Under the pieces are notes generated by a model. It saw nothing but the letters and a program-made list of their open reading frames with translations, did no database searches and was not told the DNA's origin. Positions 17,885 through 26,328 of a DNA stretch of 64,000 nt are shown here, piece by piece; position 1 is the first letter of the stretch; every line of letters begins with the position of its first letter. Made by a program: the position numbers and the translations under genes. The stretch is from Chitinophagaceae bacterium BSSC1 (GTDB lineage Bacteria; Bacteroidota; Bacteroidia; Chitinophagales; Chitinophagaceae), in contig NKJC01000002.1 of assembly GCA_002256435.1 (NCBI GenBank), positions 353,996-417,995 on the forward strand, written 5' to 3'.

Positions 17885-18484
17885 CTATAAGTCTATAAAA
17901 TTCTTAAGAATGGTTTCTCCCACTGTAGCGGATTTTTCAGGGTGAAATTGTACCCCGTAAAAATTATTTTTGTGTAAAGCAGAACTATATGGAAGCACAT
18001 AATCCGTGGTTGCAATACTATGCTCACCAAGTGATGCATAATAACCATGCACAAAATAACAATAGCTATTTTCAGGAATATTTTTAAATAAGGGGGTTTT
18101 CAGTGAATGAATATTATTCCATCCCATCTGCGGCACTTTCAAATGCGTTTGATTTTCTAGATCGGGTTGAAATCGTTTTACTTTTTCTTCAAAAATGCCC
18201 AAACATTCTGTATTGTTTTCTTCACTATGGGTGCACATCAATTGCATCCCCAAACAAATTCCTAATACGGGTTGCTCCAATGTTTTGATGAGTTGATCCA
18301 AACCCCTTTCACGCAAATACTGCATGGCTGTACTGGCTTCTCCCACACCAGGAAAAATTACTTTATCAGCAGCCCTGATTAACTGTTGGTCATCTGTAAC
18401 CAAGGCCTCCATGCCAATTCTCTCCAATGCATATAGCACAGATTGAATATTGCCAGCATTGTATTTAACAATTACCAATTTCAT
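17885..18484 (-). CDS. hisH: Imidazole glycerol phosphate synthase, glutaminase subunit
   Basis: The protein has 199 residues, a class I glutamine amidotransferase. It hydrolyses glutamine and channels ammonia to HisF. The nucleophile Cys lies in VLGICLGMQLM (about residue 77), and the His-Glu of the triad in GVQFHPEKSATVGE (about residues 180-182). The oxyanion-region motif PGVGEASTAMQYL is present. It is the first his gene of the operon and follows trpA by only 9 nt. This junction is where the tryptophan block meets the histidine block. Confidence 0.96.
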   Translation of the reverse strand: MKLVIVKYNAGNIQSVLYALERIGMEALVTDDQQLIRAADKVIFPGVGEASTAMQYLRERGLDQLIKTLEQPVLGICLGMQLMCTHSEENNTECLGIFEEKVKRFQPDLENQTHLKVPQMGWNNIHSLKTPLFKNIPENSYCYFVHGYYASLGEHSIATTDYVLPYSSALHKNNFYGVQFHPEKSATVGETILKNFIDL

Positions 18485-18493
18485 TTATTAGCA

Positions 18494-19261
18494 TTATTGA
18501 ACCGTTCCCAAAAATTGTTTCACAGTTGCTTTTAAATCATTTGCCCCATCCAAAGCTTGAATAAATGCAGTTCCTATAATGGCTCCGTTGGCGTGTTTAC
18601 AAGCAGACTGAAAAGTAGACCTGTCTTTGATGCCAAATCCAACTAATACAGGATTTTTCAAATTCATTGCGTGCAGTCTTTGTAAATAGGTTTCAACCGC
18701 ATTAAAGTCCTTGTCTTGTCCAGTGGTGGCCGATGAACTTACAGCATATAAAAATCCGGTACTCAAAGTATCCAATTTTCTAACCCTTTCTTCTGAGGTT
18801 TCTGGAGTAACCAAAAACACAAAGTCTAATCCATTCTTTTGAATGATGGCACCATATTCGGTTTCAAATTCGTACTCGGGTAAATCGGGCAGAATTAATC
18901 CGTCTACGCCAACAGCTGCTGCGTCTTTACAGAATTTTTCAAATCCATATTGCAACACTGGATTCATATAACCCATTAAGATTAAGGGAACATTTGAAAC
19001 CTGTCTAAGCGCTTTTAGTTGATCAAATAAAACAGCAATGGTCATTCCATTGGCAAGGGCAATATTGCCGCTTTGCTGAATTACTGGACCATCTGCTAAA
19101 GGATCACTATAGGGCATTCCCAATTCTATGATGTCTACTCCGTTTTCTGTTAATGCTTCAATCATGTCAATGGTACTATTCAATTGGGGGAATCCCGCAG
19201 TACAATAAACATTCAAAATATTTTTTTGCTTTGAAGCAAAAAGCGTTGCTAACCTGCTCAT
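18494..19261 (-). CDS. trpA: Tryptophan synthase alpha subunit
   Basis: The protein has 255 residues with a TIM-barrel. It cleaves indole-3-glycerol phosphate to indole and glyceraldehyde 3-phosphate. Catalytic Glu and Asp lie in DIIELGMPYSDPLADGPVIQ (about residues 47 and 58). The phosphate loop is VGFGIKDRSTF. Indole passes directly to TrpB, encoded 20 nt upstream. It is the last trp gene before hisH. All key residues are present. Confidence 0.97.
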   Translation of the reverse strand: MSRLATLFASKQKNILNVYCTAGFPQLNSTIDMIEALTENGVDIIELGMPYSDPLADGPVIQQSGNIALANGMTIAVLFDQLKALRQVSNVPLILMGYMNPVLQYGFEKFCKDAAAVGVDGLILPDLPEYEFETEYGAIIQKNGLDFVFLVTPETSEERVRKLDTLSTGFLYAVSSSATTGQDKDFNAVETYLQRLHAMNLKNPVLVGFGIKDRSTFQSACKHANGAIIGTAFIQALDGANDLKATVKQFLGTVQ

Positions 19262-19281
19262 GTTATTTATTTGAAATACAA

Positions 19282-20490
19282 TTATGATGCGTGTGCATCC
19301 AATTCCTGAATATAAGTGGCTAAATCCTTGTCTCCTCTTCCACTCAAACAGAGCACAACCCTATCTGTAGGCTTCAGGTTCATCCTACCTAAAACGGCAA
19401 AAGCATGTGCTGTTTCTAATGCAGGAATAATTCCTTCTGTTTTGCTTACATGAAATGCTGCTTCTAATGCTTCTTGGTCAGTAGCACTTAAAAAAGTGCC
19501 TCTTCCAGAATCAAATAAATTGGCGTGTAATGGACCAACTCCAGGATAGTCTAATCCTGCCGAAATACTATGGGGCTCTACTACTTGACCGTCTTCCGTT
19601 TGCATTAATAAACTTTTGCTTCCGTGTAAAATCCCGGGTTTACCAAGTTGGGTAGTAGCAGCACTCATACCGCTATGCACCCCATGGCCAGCCGCTTCAA
19701 CTGCCACTAATTGTACAGACAATTCATCAAGGAAATGATAGAAAGCACCAGCGGCATTGGATCCTCCTCCTACACAAGCCACTACATGTGTGGGCAATTC
19801 CTGACCAGTCTTTTCTTTTAACTGCCAGCGGATTTCTTCACTGATCACACTTTGAAACCTTGCTACCATATCTGGATAAGGATGTGGACCAACCACACTT
19901 CCAATAATATAATGTGTATCTACAGGATTATTAATCCAGTCACGAATGGCTTCATTGGTAGCATCTTTGAGGGTTCTGCTACCACTAATAGCAGGAATGA
20001 CTTTGGCACCTAGCATACGCATACGGGCCACATTGGGCGCTTGGCGTTCAATATCTTTCTCACCCATGTATACAATACATTCCATGCCTTTTAAAGCACA
20101 TACCGTTGCCGTGGCAACACCATGTTGACCAGCCCCTGTTTCTGCAATAATCCTAGTCTTGCCCAATCTTCTGGCCAATAAAATTTGGCCAATGGTATTA
20201 TTGATTTTGTGGGCACCCGTATGACATAGGTCTTCTCTTTTTAGATAAATAGCCGTATTAAACTCCGCACTCAATCTTTCTGCCAAGAACAGCGGTGTAG
20301 GTCTTCCAACATAATCGCGCAGCAAGTGCTGAAACTCTTTTTGAAAAGACGCTTCATGCATGATGTTTAAGTACTGCGCCTTAAGTTCCGCTACATTCCT
20401 ATGTAACATTTCGGGAATATACGCCCCACCAAAACGGCCGTAATAGCCTTGCTCATTGGGTGCCTGAAAACTTTCATTTTTGGTAACCAT
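19282..20490 (-). CDS. trpB: Tryptophan synthase beta subunit
   Basis: The protein has 402 residues from ATG 20490; a GTG one codon earlier overlaps the trpF stop and is less likely. It is the PLP enzyme that condenses indole with serine. The PLP lysine lies in [18 protein letters not shown]. The Glu-containing loop [13 protein letters not shown] and the glycine-rich phosphate site [12 protein letters not shown] are intact. Sequence style is TrpB1, the form that partners TrpA, which is encoded directly downstream. It starts 2 nt after the trpF stop. Confidence 0.97.
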   Translation of the reverse strand: MVTKNESFQAPNEQGYYGRFGGAYIPEMLHRNVAELKAQYLNIMHEASFQKEFQHLLRDYVGRPTPLFLAERLSAEFNTAIYLKREDLCHTGAHKINNTIGQILLARRLGKTRIIAETGAGQHGVATATVCALKGMECIVYMGEKDIERQAPNVARMRMLGAKVIPAISGSRTLKDATNEAIRDWINNPVDTHYIIGSVVGPHPYPDMVARFQSVISEEIRWQLKEKTGQELPTHVVACVGGGSNAAGAFYHFLDELSVQLVAVEAAGHGVHSGMSAATTQLGKPGILHGSKSLLMQTEDGQVVEPHSISAGLDYPGVGPLHANLFDSGRGTFLSATDQEALEAAFHVSKTEGIIPALETAHAFAVLGRMNLKPTDRVVLCLSGRGDKDLATYIQELDAHAS

Positions 20491-20492
20491 CA

Positions 20493-21134
20493 CTATCCTC
20501 CTTTTAATGCCTTTACAAATGTTTGAATCTTGTTCATGTCTTTTAATCCAGGTGCTAGTTCAAATTTGCTATTGATATCAATGGCAAATAAGTCTTTGGC
20601 AACGCTTTCTTGTTCAAATGCTTTTAACAGTTCAACGTCTTCAGGTTGAATACCCCCACTTAAGAAAAAGGGTTTTCTTACATTGCCACCTTTTAAAATG
20701 TCCCAGTTAAACTTCTTGCCTGTTCCACCATATCCTGCTCCTTCCGTATCAAAGAGAAACATATCTGCTGCGTCTTGATAATCTTTTGCACGCCATAAAA
20801 TGTCTTCTCCCTCTCTTAATCTAAATGCTTTGACTACCGTTACATAGTTGGCAATCTGCTCACAATACCTAGGATTTTCATCCCCGTGTAGTTGTACCAA
20901 ATACAAACCACAAGCGTCTACCAACTGTAACACTTCTTCTACAGGGGTGTTCACAAAAACGCCTACTTTATTAATATGCTTTCCCTTGAGTTTTTTCAGC
21001 TGTTCTTTACTCATATGGGATAACACATAGCGGGGCGATTTGGGATAGAAAATGAATCCTGCAAATTCAACCCCTAATTCGTCTAATTGGAGCACTTGCT
21101 CCGCCTTGGTCATTCCACATACTTTAATACGCAT
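20493..21134 (-). CDS. trpF: Phosphoribosylanthranilate isomerase
   Basis: The protein has 213 residues with a TIM-barrel. Catalytic Cys6 lies in RIKVCGMTK and the general-acid Asp in [18 protein letters not shown] (about residue 129). The phosphate-binding loop is [11 protein letters not shown]. It converts phosphoribosylanthranilate to CdRP, the substrate of TrpC, encoded 1 nt upstream. It is a stand-alone enzyme, not fused to TrpC as in Escherichia coli. Confidence 0.96.
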   Translation of the reverse strand: MRIKVCGMTKAEQVLQLDELGVEFAGFIFYPKSPRYVLSHMSKEQLKKLKGKHINKVGVFVNTPVEEVLQLVDACGLYLVQLHGDENPRYCEQIANYVTVVKAFRLREGEDILWRAKDYQDAADMFLFDTEGAGYGGTGKKFNWDILKGGNVRKPFFLSGGIQPEDVELLKAFEQESVAKDLFAIDINSKFELAPGLKDMNKIQTFVKALKGG

Positions 21135-21135
21135 G

Positions 21136-21918
21136 TTAGCTTGCTTTTAGTTGATTGACAAAATCAGCAAAAGCAATCGAAGGGTTGGCTTCTTTCATGA
21201 AATTCTCTCCAATCAGGAAGCCCTTGAAACCGGCTGCCCTCAAAGTTACAATAGTATCTACATTGCTGATACCACTTTCTGCAATGGCGGGTTTATCTGC
21301 AGGAATCCTTCCAATCAGGTCTAAAGAAGTCTGAATACTTACTTCAAAGGTTTTCAAATTGCGGTTATTCACACCTACCAAGTCTACTTCATCACAGATA
21401 TGACCTAACTCTGTTTCATCGTGTATTTCTAATAATACTTCCAACCCAAGTTCGTGTGCCAAACCAGCCAATTGCTTTACTTGATCTACTTCTAAACATG
21501 CCGCAATTAATAAGATCAGGTCTGCACCCATGGCTTTGGCTTCATATACCTGATAGGGATCCACCATAAAATCCTTTCTTAACAAAGGAATCTCATGCAC
21601 CCTTGCCGCCATCAAGTCTTCTGACCTACCACCAAAAAAATCAGTATCCGTTAATACAGATACCGCGCTTGCTGCTTGGGCATAAGCACCTGTAACGGTT
21701 ACCACATCGGCTATGCCATTAATCACCCCTTTGGAGGGAGATTGTCTTTTAAATTCCGCAATGATGCCTGTTCTAGCAGGGTCTGCCAAAAATGCTTTGG
21801 TGGAATAAGTAGTCCTTTTAAAATGTGGCATTGCTTGCAATTGCTCCACAGAAACCAAGGCTTTTCTTTGAACCAATTCCTCCTTTTTACGGGCAACTAT
21901 TTTTTCTAGAATATTCAT
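21136..21918 (-). CDS. trpC: Indole-3-glycerol-phosphate synthase
   Basis: The protein has 260 residues with a TIM-barrel. Catalytic Lys and Glu lie in IIAEFKRQSPSKGVI (about residues 51-65) and PLLRKDFMVDPYQVYEA (Lys about 115). LVGVNNRNLKTFEV and AIAESGISNVDTI complete the substrate site. It decarboxylates and cyclises CdRP to indole-3-glycerol phosphate. Its start overlaps the trpD stop by 4 nt (ATGA), so translation is probably coupled. Confidence 0.97.
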   Translation of the reverse strand: MNILEKIVARKKEELVQRKALVSVEQLQAMPHFKRTTYSTKAFLADPARTGIIAEFKRQSPSKGVINGIADVVTVTGAYAQAASAVSVLTDTDFFGGRSEDLMAARVHEIPLLRKDFMVDPYQVYEAKAMGADLILLIAACLEVDQVKQLAGLAHELGLEVLLEIHDETELGHICDEVDLVGVNNRNLKTFEVSIQTSLDLIGRIPADKPAIAESGISNVDTIVTLRAAGFKGFLIGENFMKEANPSIAFADFVNQLKAS

Positions 21919-22910
21919 GACTGTAGTGCTATCAATTTTTCTAATGAAGCCAATGCTTTACCTGATTCCAAACTCTCCACGGCTGCGTGATAGGCCGCAT
22001 CATAGTTGGCATATTTGCCCGTACAATTTAATGCCATAGCGGCATTGGCTAGTACAACGGCATTCTGAGCCCAAGTACCATTTCCTTGTATTATTTTTCG
22101 GAAAATGGCAGCAGATTCTTCTACGGTATTCCCTCCATATATATCTGATTGCTCAACCATGCGTTTGCCCAATTCTTCTGGTGTATACACGCGTTCTCCC
22201 AAATTGGTAATTACTTTGGTATCACTGGTTAGTGAGATTTCATCATATCCATCCAAACTATGAATAATGGTAAAAGCCCTACCGGTTTGCTGTAAGAGAT
22301 AATTATAAATCCTAGCCATTTCTAAATTATACACTCCCACCAATTGAAATGCTGGTGATGCAGGATTAACCATAGGACCTAGCATATTGAAAAAATTGCG
22401 CAAGCCCAAGTTCTTTCTAATGGGTGCTACCACTTTCAATGCAGGATGAAACAATGGGGCGTGTAAGAAACAGATATTGGCTTGTTCTAATTCTTTTAAT
22501 AATACCTCATGACTATTCTTATGCTTATAACCCAGCTGCTCCATTACATTGGATGAACCACTGATTGAGCTAGCGCCATAGTTACCATGCTTGGCCACTT
22601 TTTGACCAGCACCAGCTACAATAAAACAAGCCAGCGTAGAAATATTAAAACTGTTTTTTCCGTCACCACCTGTACCCACAATGTCCATGACTTCATGCCC
22701 CTTGGTATCAAACTGAATTCTCAGTTCCATGAGGGCATCACAAAATCCTTCTAGCTCTTCAATAGTAATGCTTCTCATCAAAAAAACGGTAATAAAAGCA
22801 GCAATTTCTGTTTCATTAAATTGACCGTTGGAAATTTGAACCAATACCTCTTTAGCCTTTTCTCTGCTCAAAGTTTTGTGTTCAAATAAATATTGTAATA
22901 GCTTCTTCAT
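21915..22910 (-). CDS. trpD: Anthranilate phosphoribosyltransferase
   Basis: The protein has 331 residues. It joins anthranilate to PRPP. The PRPP site DIVGTGGDGKNSFNIST (about residues 80-96) and the anthranilate-site helix KHGNYGASSISGSSNVME (about 109-126) are intact. The metal-binding acidic pair DE is in DGYDEISLTS. It is stand-alone, not fused to trpG as in enterobacteria. It follows trpG with a 1-nt gap and overlaps trpC by 4 nt. Confidence 0.97.
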   Translation of the reverse strand: MKKLLQYLFEHKTLSREKAKEVLVQISNGQFNETEIAAFITVFLMRSITIEELEGFCDALMELRIQFDTKGHEVMDIVGTGGDGKNSFNISTLACFIVAGAGQKVAKHGNYGASSISGSSNVMEQLGYKHKNSHEVLLKELEQANICFLHAPLFHPALKVVAPIRKNLGLRNFFNMLGPMVNPASPAFQLVGVYNLEMARIYNYLLQQTGRAFTIIHSLDGYDEISLTSDTKVITNLGERVYTPEELGKRMVEQSDIYGGNTVEESAAIFRKIIQGNGTWAQNAVVLANAAMALNCTGKYANYDAAYHAAVESLESGKALASLEKLIALQS

Positions 22911-22911
22911 A

Positions 22912-23490
22912 CTATTTTTTTAACCAGTTTTTCAAAATAATAGCCCCGTCTGGGGTAAGAATACTCTCAGGATGAAACTGCACTCCTTGAACATCAAAGG
23001 ACTTGTGTTCCAATGCCATGATATATCCATGTTCTTCTTTGGCAGTGATCCTTAAATCAATTGGAAAATTTTGTTGGTCTACCACCCAACTATGATACCT
23101 ACCCACCACAAACTCATCTGCCAAACCATCAAATAACCGGGAATGCTTACCCTCATTGGCTATTTGCTGAACAGGTGTTGCAATCCCATGGTATACAGTA
23201 CTCAAATTAGTAAGTGTTCCTCCAAATGCTTCTCCAATAGCCTGATGCCCCAAACAAACCCCAAGTATAGATTTGGTAGCAGCGTATTCCTTGATTAATG
23301 GCAATAACAAACCCGCTTCAGAAGGAACGCCTGGACCTGGAGACAATAAAATCTTGTCATAGTCCTTTACTTTTTCAAGAGGCAGTTCATCATTACGGTA
23401 CACGTCTACTGGATTGCCCGTAATCTGCTCCACCAAATGGACCAAATTGTAGGTGAATGAATCGTAATTATCAAATACTAAAATCTTCAT
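22912..23490 (-). CDS. trpG: Anthranilate synthase glutaminase component
   Basis: The protein has 192 residues from the ATG at 23490 (MKILVFDNYDSFTYN), which matches the family N-terminus; the in-frame ATG 15 nt upstream adds five residues. It is a class I amidotransferase: nucleophile Cys in ILGVCLGHQAIGEAFGG and His-Glu in GVQFHPESILTPDG. It supplies ammonia to TrpE and might also serve an aminodeoxychorismate synthase, which is common when only one such subunit exists; no pab genes are in the window. It lies 18 nt after trpE. Confidence 0.95.
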   Translation of the reverse strand: MKILVFDNYDSFTYNLVHLVEQITGNPVDVYRNDELPLEKVKDYDKILLSPGPGVPSEAGLLLPLIKEYAATKSILGVCLGHQAIGEAFGGTLTNLSTVYHGIATPVQQIANEGKHSRLFDGLADEFVVGRYHSWVVDQQNFPIDLRITAKEEHGYIMALEHKSFDVQGVQFHPESILTPDGAIILKNWLKK

Positions 23491-23508
23491 AATGCTTTGC
23501 TTCAAATG

Positions 23509-24930
23509 CTAAATGGCTTCTGCAATCACGATTGCTTTTTTTAGCGCGTTCAATTTGTTGTTTACCTCTTGCAATTCGTTTTCCGGAACACTTGCGGCAA
23601 CTACTCCCGCACCTGCTTGATACACCAATGTATTATTCCTACTTAAAAAAGTGCGAATCATGATAGCGTGATTACAGGTTCCATTAAATCCAATAAACCC
23701 AATGCCACCACCATAATATCCCCTTGCGGTTGGTTCAAAACTATCTATCAATTCCATGGCTTTGAATTTGGGTGCACCACTCAAAGTGCCGGCAGGAAAG
23801 GTTTTGGCCAATAATTCAAATGGATTTTGTCCCTGTTTCACATTCCCTGTTACCTCGCTCACCAAATGAATCACGTGGCTATAGTATTGTACCTGTCTAT
23901 AATGACTAACCACCACATCTGTACAACAACGACTCAAGTCATTTCTTGCAAGGTCTACTAACATCACATGTTCCGCATTCTCCTTAGCATCCTGTAATAA
24001 TTTTTCAGCCATGGCTTTATCAGTTGCGTCATCGCCACTTCTTTTAAAAGTGCCAGCAATGGGGTGAACAACGGCTTTACCATTTTGAATAATCAATTGT
24101 GCTTCTGGAGAAGAACCCATTAATTTATAATCGCCATAGTCAAAAAAGAACAAATAAGGAGAAGGGTTAACGCTGCGCAAAGCGCGATATACATTGAATT
24201 CATCCCCCGTAAAACCTTGGTTAAATCGGCGGCTTAATACAATCTGAAACACGTCTCCCCTATAACAAGACTGAATTCCTTTCTGCACCATTTGCCTATA
24301 GTCTTCATCCGTCATATTAGAAGACTCTGGACCACTAATTCTGAAGGGATAAACAGGTACGTCTTTGCTTTTGATCAAAGATTCTACCATTTGTAAATCA
24401 GAATCTAATCCAGCCACTTTGTTCTCACACAAAAAGAGCTCGTCTTTAAAATGATTAAACACAATCACATACTGATACAAACGATAGCGCATCAAAGGAA
24501 TATCCGATGCCGTTTTTTTGGAATCATTAAACTGAATGCTGTCAAAAAATTGTACCGCGTCAAAACTGGCATAGCCATACAAACCTTGCGCAAATCCAGC
24601 TTCTTTTTCTTCAGAGGGAATGATCTCAAAATGCTGCATAAAATCCCATAATGCATTGGGTGCATCAGAAGCTTGTTTCAAAACCGCTTTTTCCGGTTTC
24701 TGACCGGGCAATTTAAATTCCATGCTACTGGTAGAAGTCAATTCCATGCCTGCAATGGCATTGATACCTATAAACGAATAACTATTCTCTGCCACATGGT
24801 GGTCGGTGCTTTCTAACAACACCGTATCTCTAAAACGATCACGCAAACGCAAATAAATGCCCACCGGTGTAAAAACATCGGCTAGCATTCTTTTGCTCAC
24901 TGTTTCCAATTTGATTTTCTTGACTGACAT
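23509..24930 (-). CDS. trpE: Anthranilate synthase component I
   Basis: The protein has 473 residues. It converts chorismate plus ammonia to anthranilate. The N-terminal half holds the tryptophan feedback element LLES (in RDTVLLESTDHH, about residue 39), so allosteric inhibition by Trp is expected. The C-terminal chorismate-binding half holds ARNDLSRCC, PAGTLSGAPKFKAMELID and YYGGGIGFIGFNG. It is the first structural gene of the operon. An intrinsic terminator at 24971-25000 and a Trp/His leader peptide at 25033-25092 precede it, so transcription into trpE should be controlled by attenuation as well as the enzyme by feedback. Confidence 0.97.
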   Translation of the reverse strand: MSVKKIKLETVSKRMLADVFTPVGIYLRLRDRFRDTVLLESTDHHVAENSYSFIGINAIAGMELTSTSSMEFKLPGQKPEKAVLKQASDAPNALWDFMQHFEIIPSEEKEAGFAQGLYGYASFDAVQFFDSIQFNDSKKTASDIPLMRYRLYQYVIVFNHFKDELFLCENKVAGLDSDLQMVESLIKSKDVPVYPFRISGPESSNMTDEDYRQMVQKGIQSCYRGDVFQIVLSRRFNQGFTGDEFNVYRALRSVNPSPYLFFFDYGDYKLMGSSPEAQLIIQNGKAVVHPIAGTFKRSGDDATDKAMAEKLLQDAKENAEHVMLVDLARNDLSRCCTDVVVSHYRQVQYYSHVIHLVSEVTGNVKQGQNPFELLAKTFPAGTLSGAPKFKAMELIDSFEPTARGYYGGGIGFIGFNGTCNHAIMIRTFLSRNNTLVYQAGAGVVAASVPENELQEVNNKLNALKKAIVIAEAI

Positions 24931-24970
24931 CTGATCTATTTTCTTTTGAATGGTCTGTTTTGATTGGGAT

Positions 24971-25000
24971 AAAAAAAAGCCCCGGCAAATTGTCGGGGCT
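24971..25000 (-). terminator. Attenuator terminator in front of trpE
   Basis: On the minus strand the stem AGCCCCG/CGGGGCT extends through further pairs towards a short loop and is followed by eight T residues. It lies between the leader-peptide stop and the trpE ATG, where it would block the whole operon. The 5' arm CCCCG can instead pair with CGGGG in the leader codons Arg-Gly at about 25041-25045, giving a competing antiterminator. Confidence 0.9.
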
Positions 25001-25032
25001 CTGAATTTATTTCAAATAGTATTGGCATGCCA

Positions 25033-25092
25033 TTACAATCCCCGTAAAGAGTTTGTATGCCACCACCAATATTTGTTTGTTATTTGTTTCAT
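25033..25092 (-). CDS. trp-his operon leader peptide, MKQITNKYWWWHTNSLRGL
   Basis: This 19-codon ORF has three consecutive Trp codons (residues 9-11) directly followed by a His codon (12) and ends 32 nt before a strong terminator. Trp is normally about 1% of residues, so the run and its position mark a trpL-type attenuation leader. When a ribosome stalls at the Trp codons, the codons Arg-Gly-Leu (CGGGGATTG) stay free to pair with the 5' arm of the terminator. A ribosome that reaches the stop would cover them. TGGCAT (Trp11-His12) can pair with ATGCCA just after the stop. The ATG lies only 7 nt after the -7 box, so the mRNA should have almost no 5' UTR. Confidence 0.9.
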   Translation of the reverse strand: MKQITNKYWWWHTNSLRGL

Positions 25093-25099
25093 TGCTATG

Positions 25100-25131
25100 C
25101 AAAGATGGTAGAGAATTGCATGTGAACCAAA
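25100..25131 (-). promoter_or_regulatory. Promoter of the trp-his operon
   Basis: On the minus strand TTTG (25128-25131) is followed by 20 nt and CATCTTTG (25100-25107). It matches the Bacteroidota -33/-7 pattern with one mismatch in the -7 box. The leader ATG follows after 7 nt. The geometry is identical to that of the his leader promoter at 32734-32765. Confidence 0.75.
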
Positions 25132-25140
25132 ATTTTCTCT

Positions 25141-25181
25141 AAAAAAAACAAAACCGCCTTGAACCAATGGTCCAAAGCGGT
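25141..25181 (-). terminator. Terminator of the dinB-like gene
   Basis: On the minus strand the stem ACCGC-TTG-ACC with its complement, two mismatches and loop ATT is followed by TTTTGTTTTTTTT. It insulates the downstream trp leader promoter. Confidence 0.75.
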
Positions 25182-25201
25182 AAACACTATGAGAAAACGT
25201 C

Positions 25202-25684
25202 TTATTTGCTATCAGCTGTATATCCGTAAACAACCGGATTCTTACCACCCATGGCTCGAACATAGGCAGATAATTGACCACGATGGTGAATTACGTCAAA
25301 AAAGAAAAACCACATCATGCTGCTTCTTGGAAGGGTAACAAAGGTTTTACCTTCTATCAACAATTCAACCGTTTCATTTTCCCATGCTTCTAAACTGGTC
25401 TTGTTCAGCAAAGCAGTAACCTCATTCCAGAAAATATCCATTTGATACGCTGCCATGGCACTGTCCATAAAATCAAAGTCCAGTGTCTCATCACAGGTAT
25501 TGAATTGGAGAATGGTTTTAAAATCTACCAAATGAGACAGTAAATGGGATACAATTTCTCTGGCAGTTCTGTTTACAGGATGAGGTTGATATACCAATCT
25601 GTCTGATGGCAATGCTTGAATCATAGCAACAGTTGCCAATTTCTCATTGTTCCAGCAGGCTTTGAAAAAATCTAGATTATTCAT
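25202..25684 (-). CDS. DinB family protein
   Basis: The protein has 160 residues and a four-helix bundle of the DinB/YfiT type. Two of the usual three metal-ligand His positions are visible: IVSHLLSHLVDF (about residues 45-56) and FFDVIHHRGQLSAYVR (about 126-141). Members include metal-dependent thiol-S-transferases and many uncharacterised proteins; none is a polymerase despite the name. It stands alone, with its own terminator just upstream of the trp-his promoter, so it is probably unrelated to amino-acid synthesis. Confidence 0.85.
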   Translation of the reverse strand: MNNLDFFKACWNNEKLATVAMIQALPSDRLVYQPHPVNRTAREIVSHLLSHLVDFKTILQFNTCDETLDFDFMDSAMAAYQMDIFWNEVTALLNKTSLEAWENETVELLIEGKTFVTLPRSSMMWFFFFDVIHHRGQLSAYVRAMGGKNPVVYGYTADSK

Positions 25685-25882
25685 GTGGTTGATTTATACC
25701 AGAACATATCCAATTGATATGCCATAAATACAAAGCATTGATTATCAAAGTTCTTTCAACAAATCAATTTGGAAGAAATTTCCCAAAATTGGAATTTTGA
25801 ATATAAAATGGGAAAAATCAAGCAAAGTTTCAACAAGATTTGTTGGTAGTAAGGGATTAGCTCAAATTTGAAAAAAAATGCC

Positions 25883-26326
25883 ATGAAGCTTTTGAAGTCT
25901 TTCTTATTGATTGCTATTGCCTTCAGTTTTAGCACCGGATCTAAGGCCAGTACTGGACCCGATGATGTTTTGGGAATCTGGTTAAACGCCACAGGAAAGG
26001 GACATATTCAGATCTTCAAACAAGGCAATGCCTATTATGGTAAATTGGTTTGGCTCAAAGAACCCAATGACGAAGCAGGTAAACCCAAAACAGATAAGAA
26101 TAATCCTGATGACAATTTAAAATCCAAACCCATTCTTGGTTTACAAATTTTAAAGGGGTTTCAATTTGACAAAGATGAATGGAACGGCGGAAAAATTTAT
26201 GACCCTCAGAATGGTAAAGAATACAAGTGCTATATGAAAATGAAAGATGCCAATACGCTCTTGGTCAGAGGCTATATTGGCATCGCAATGGTGGGTAGAA
26301 CAGAAACCTGGACCCGTATTAAATAA
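25883..26326 (+). CDS. DUF2147 family secreted protein
   Basis: The protein has 147 residues from ATG 25883, with a signal peptide (MKLLKSFLLIAIAFSFSTGSKAS); a TTG 15 nt upstream is possible but less likely. The mature part DDVLGIWLNATGKGHIQIFKQGNAYYGKLVWLKEP and ILGLQILKGFQFDKDEWNGGKIYDP is the diagnostic DUF2147 lipocalin-like fold. The C-terminus GYIGIAMVGRTETWTRIK is the conserved end. The function is unknown; members are periplasmic. It is convergent with hisB (2 bp between stops). Confidence 0.9.
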   Translation: MKLLKSFLLIAIAFSFSTGSKASTGPDDVLGIWLNATGKGHIQIFKQGNAYYGKLVWLKEPNDEAGKPKTDKNNPDDNLKSKPILGLQILKGFQFDKDEWNGGKIYDPQNGKEYKCYMKMKDANTLLVRGYIGIAMVGRTETWTRIK

Positions 26327-26328
26327 GC

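Noticed and set aside
25033..25281. 82-residue ORF that contains the Trp-rich leader at its C-terminus
   Set aside because: The longer frame would read through the dinB terminator and the leader promoter; only the last 19 codons have the expected start, position and composition.
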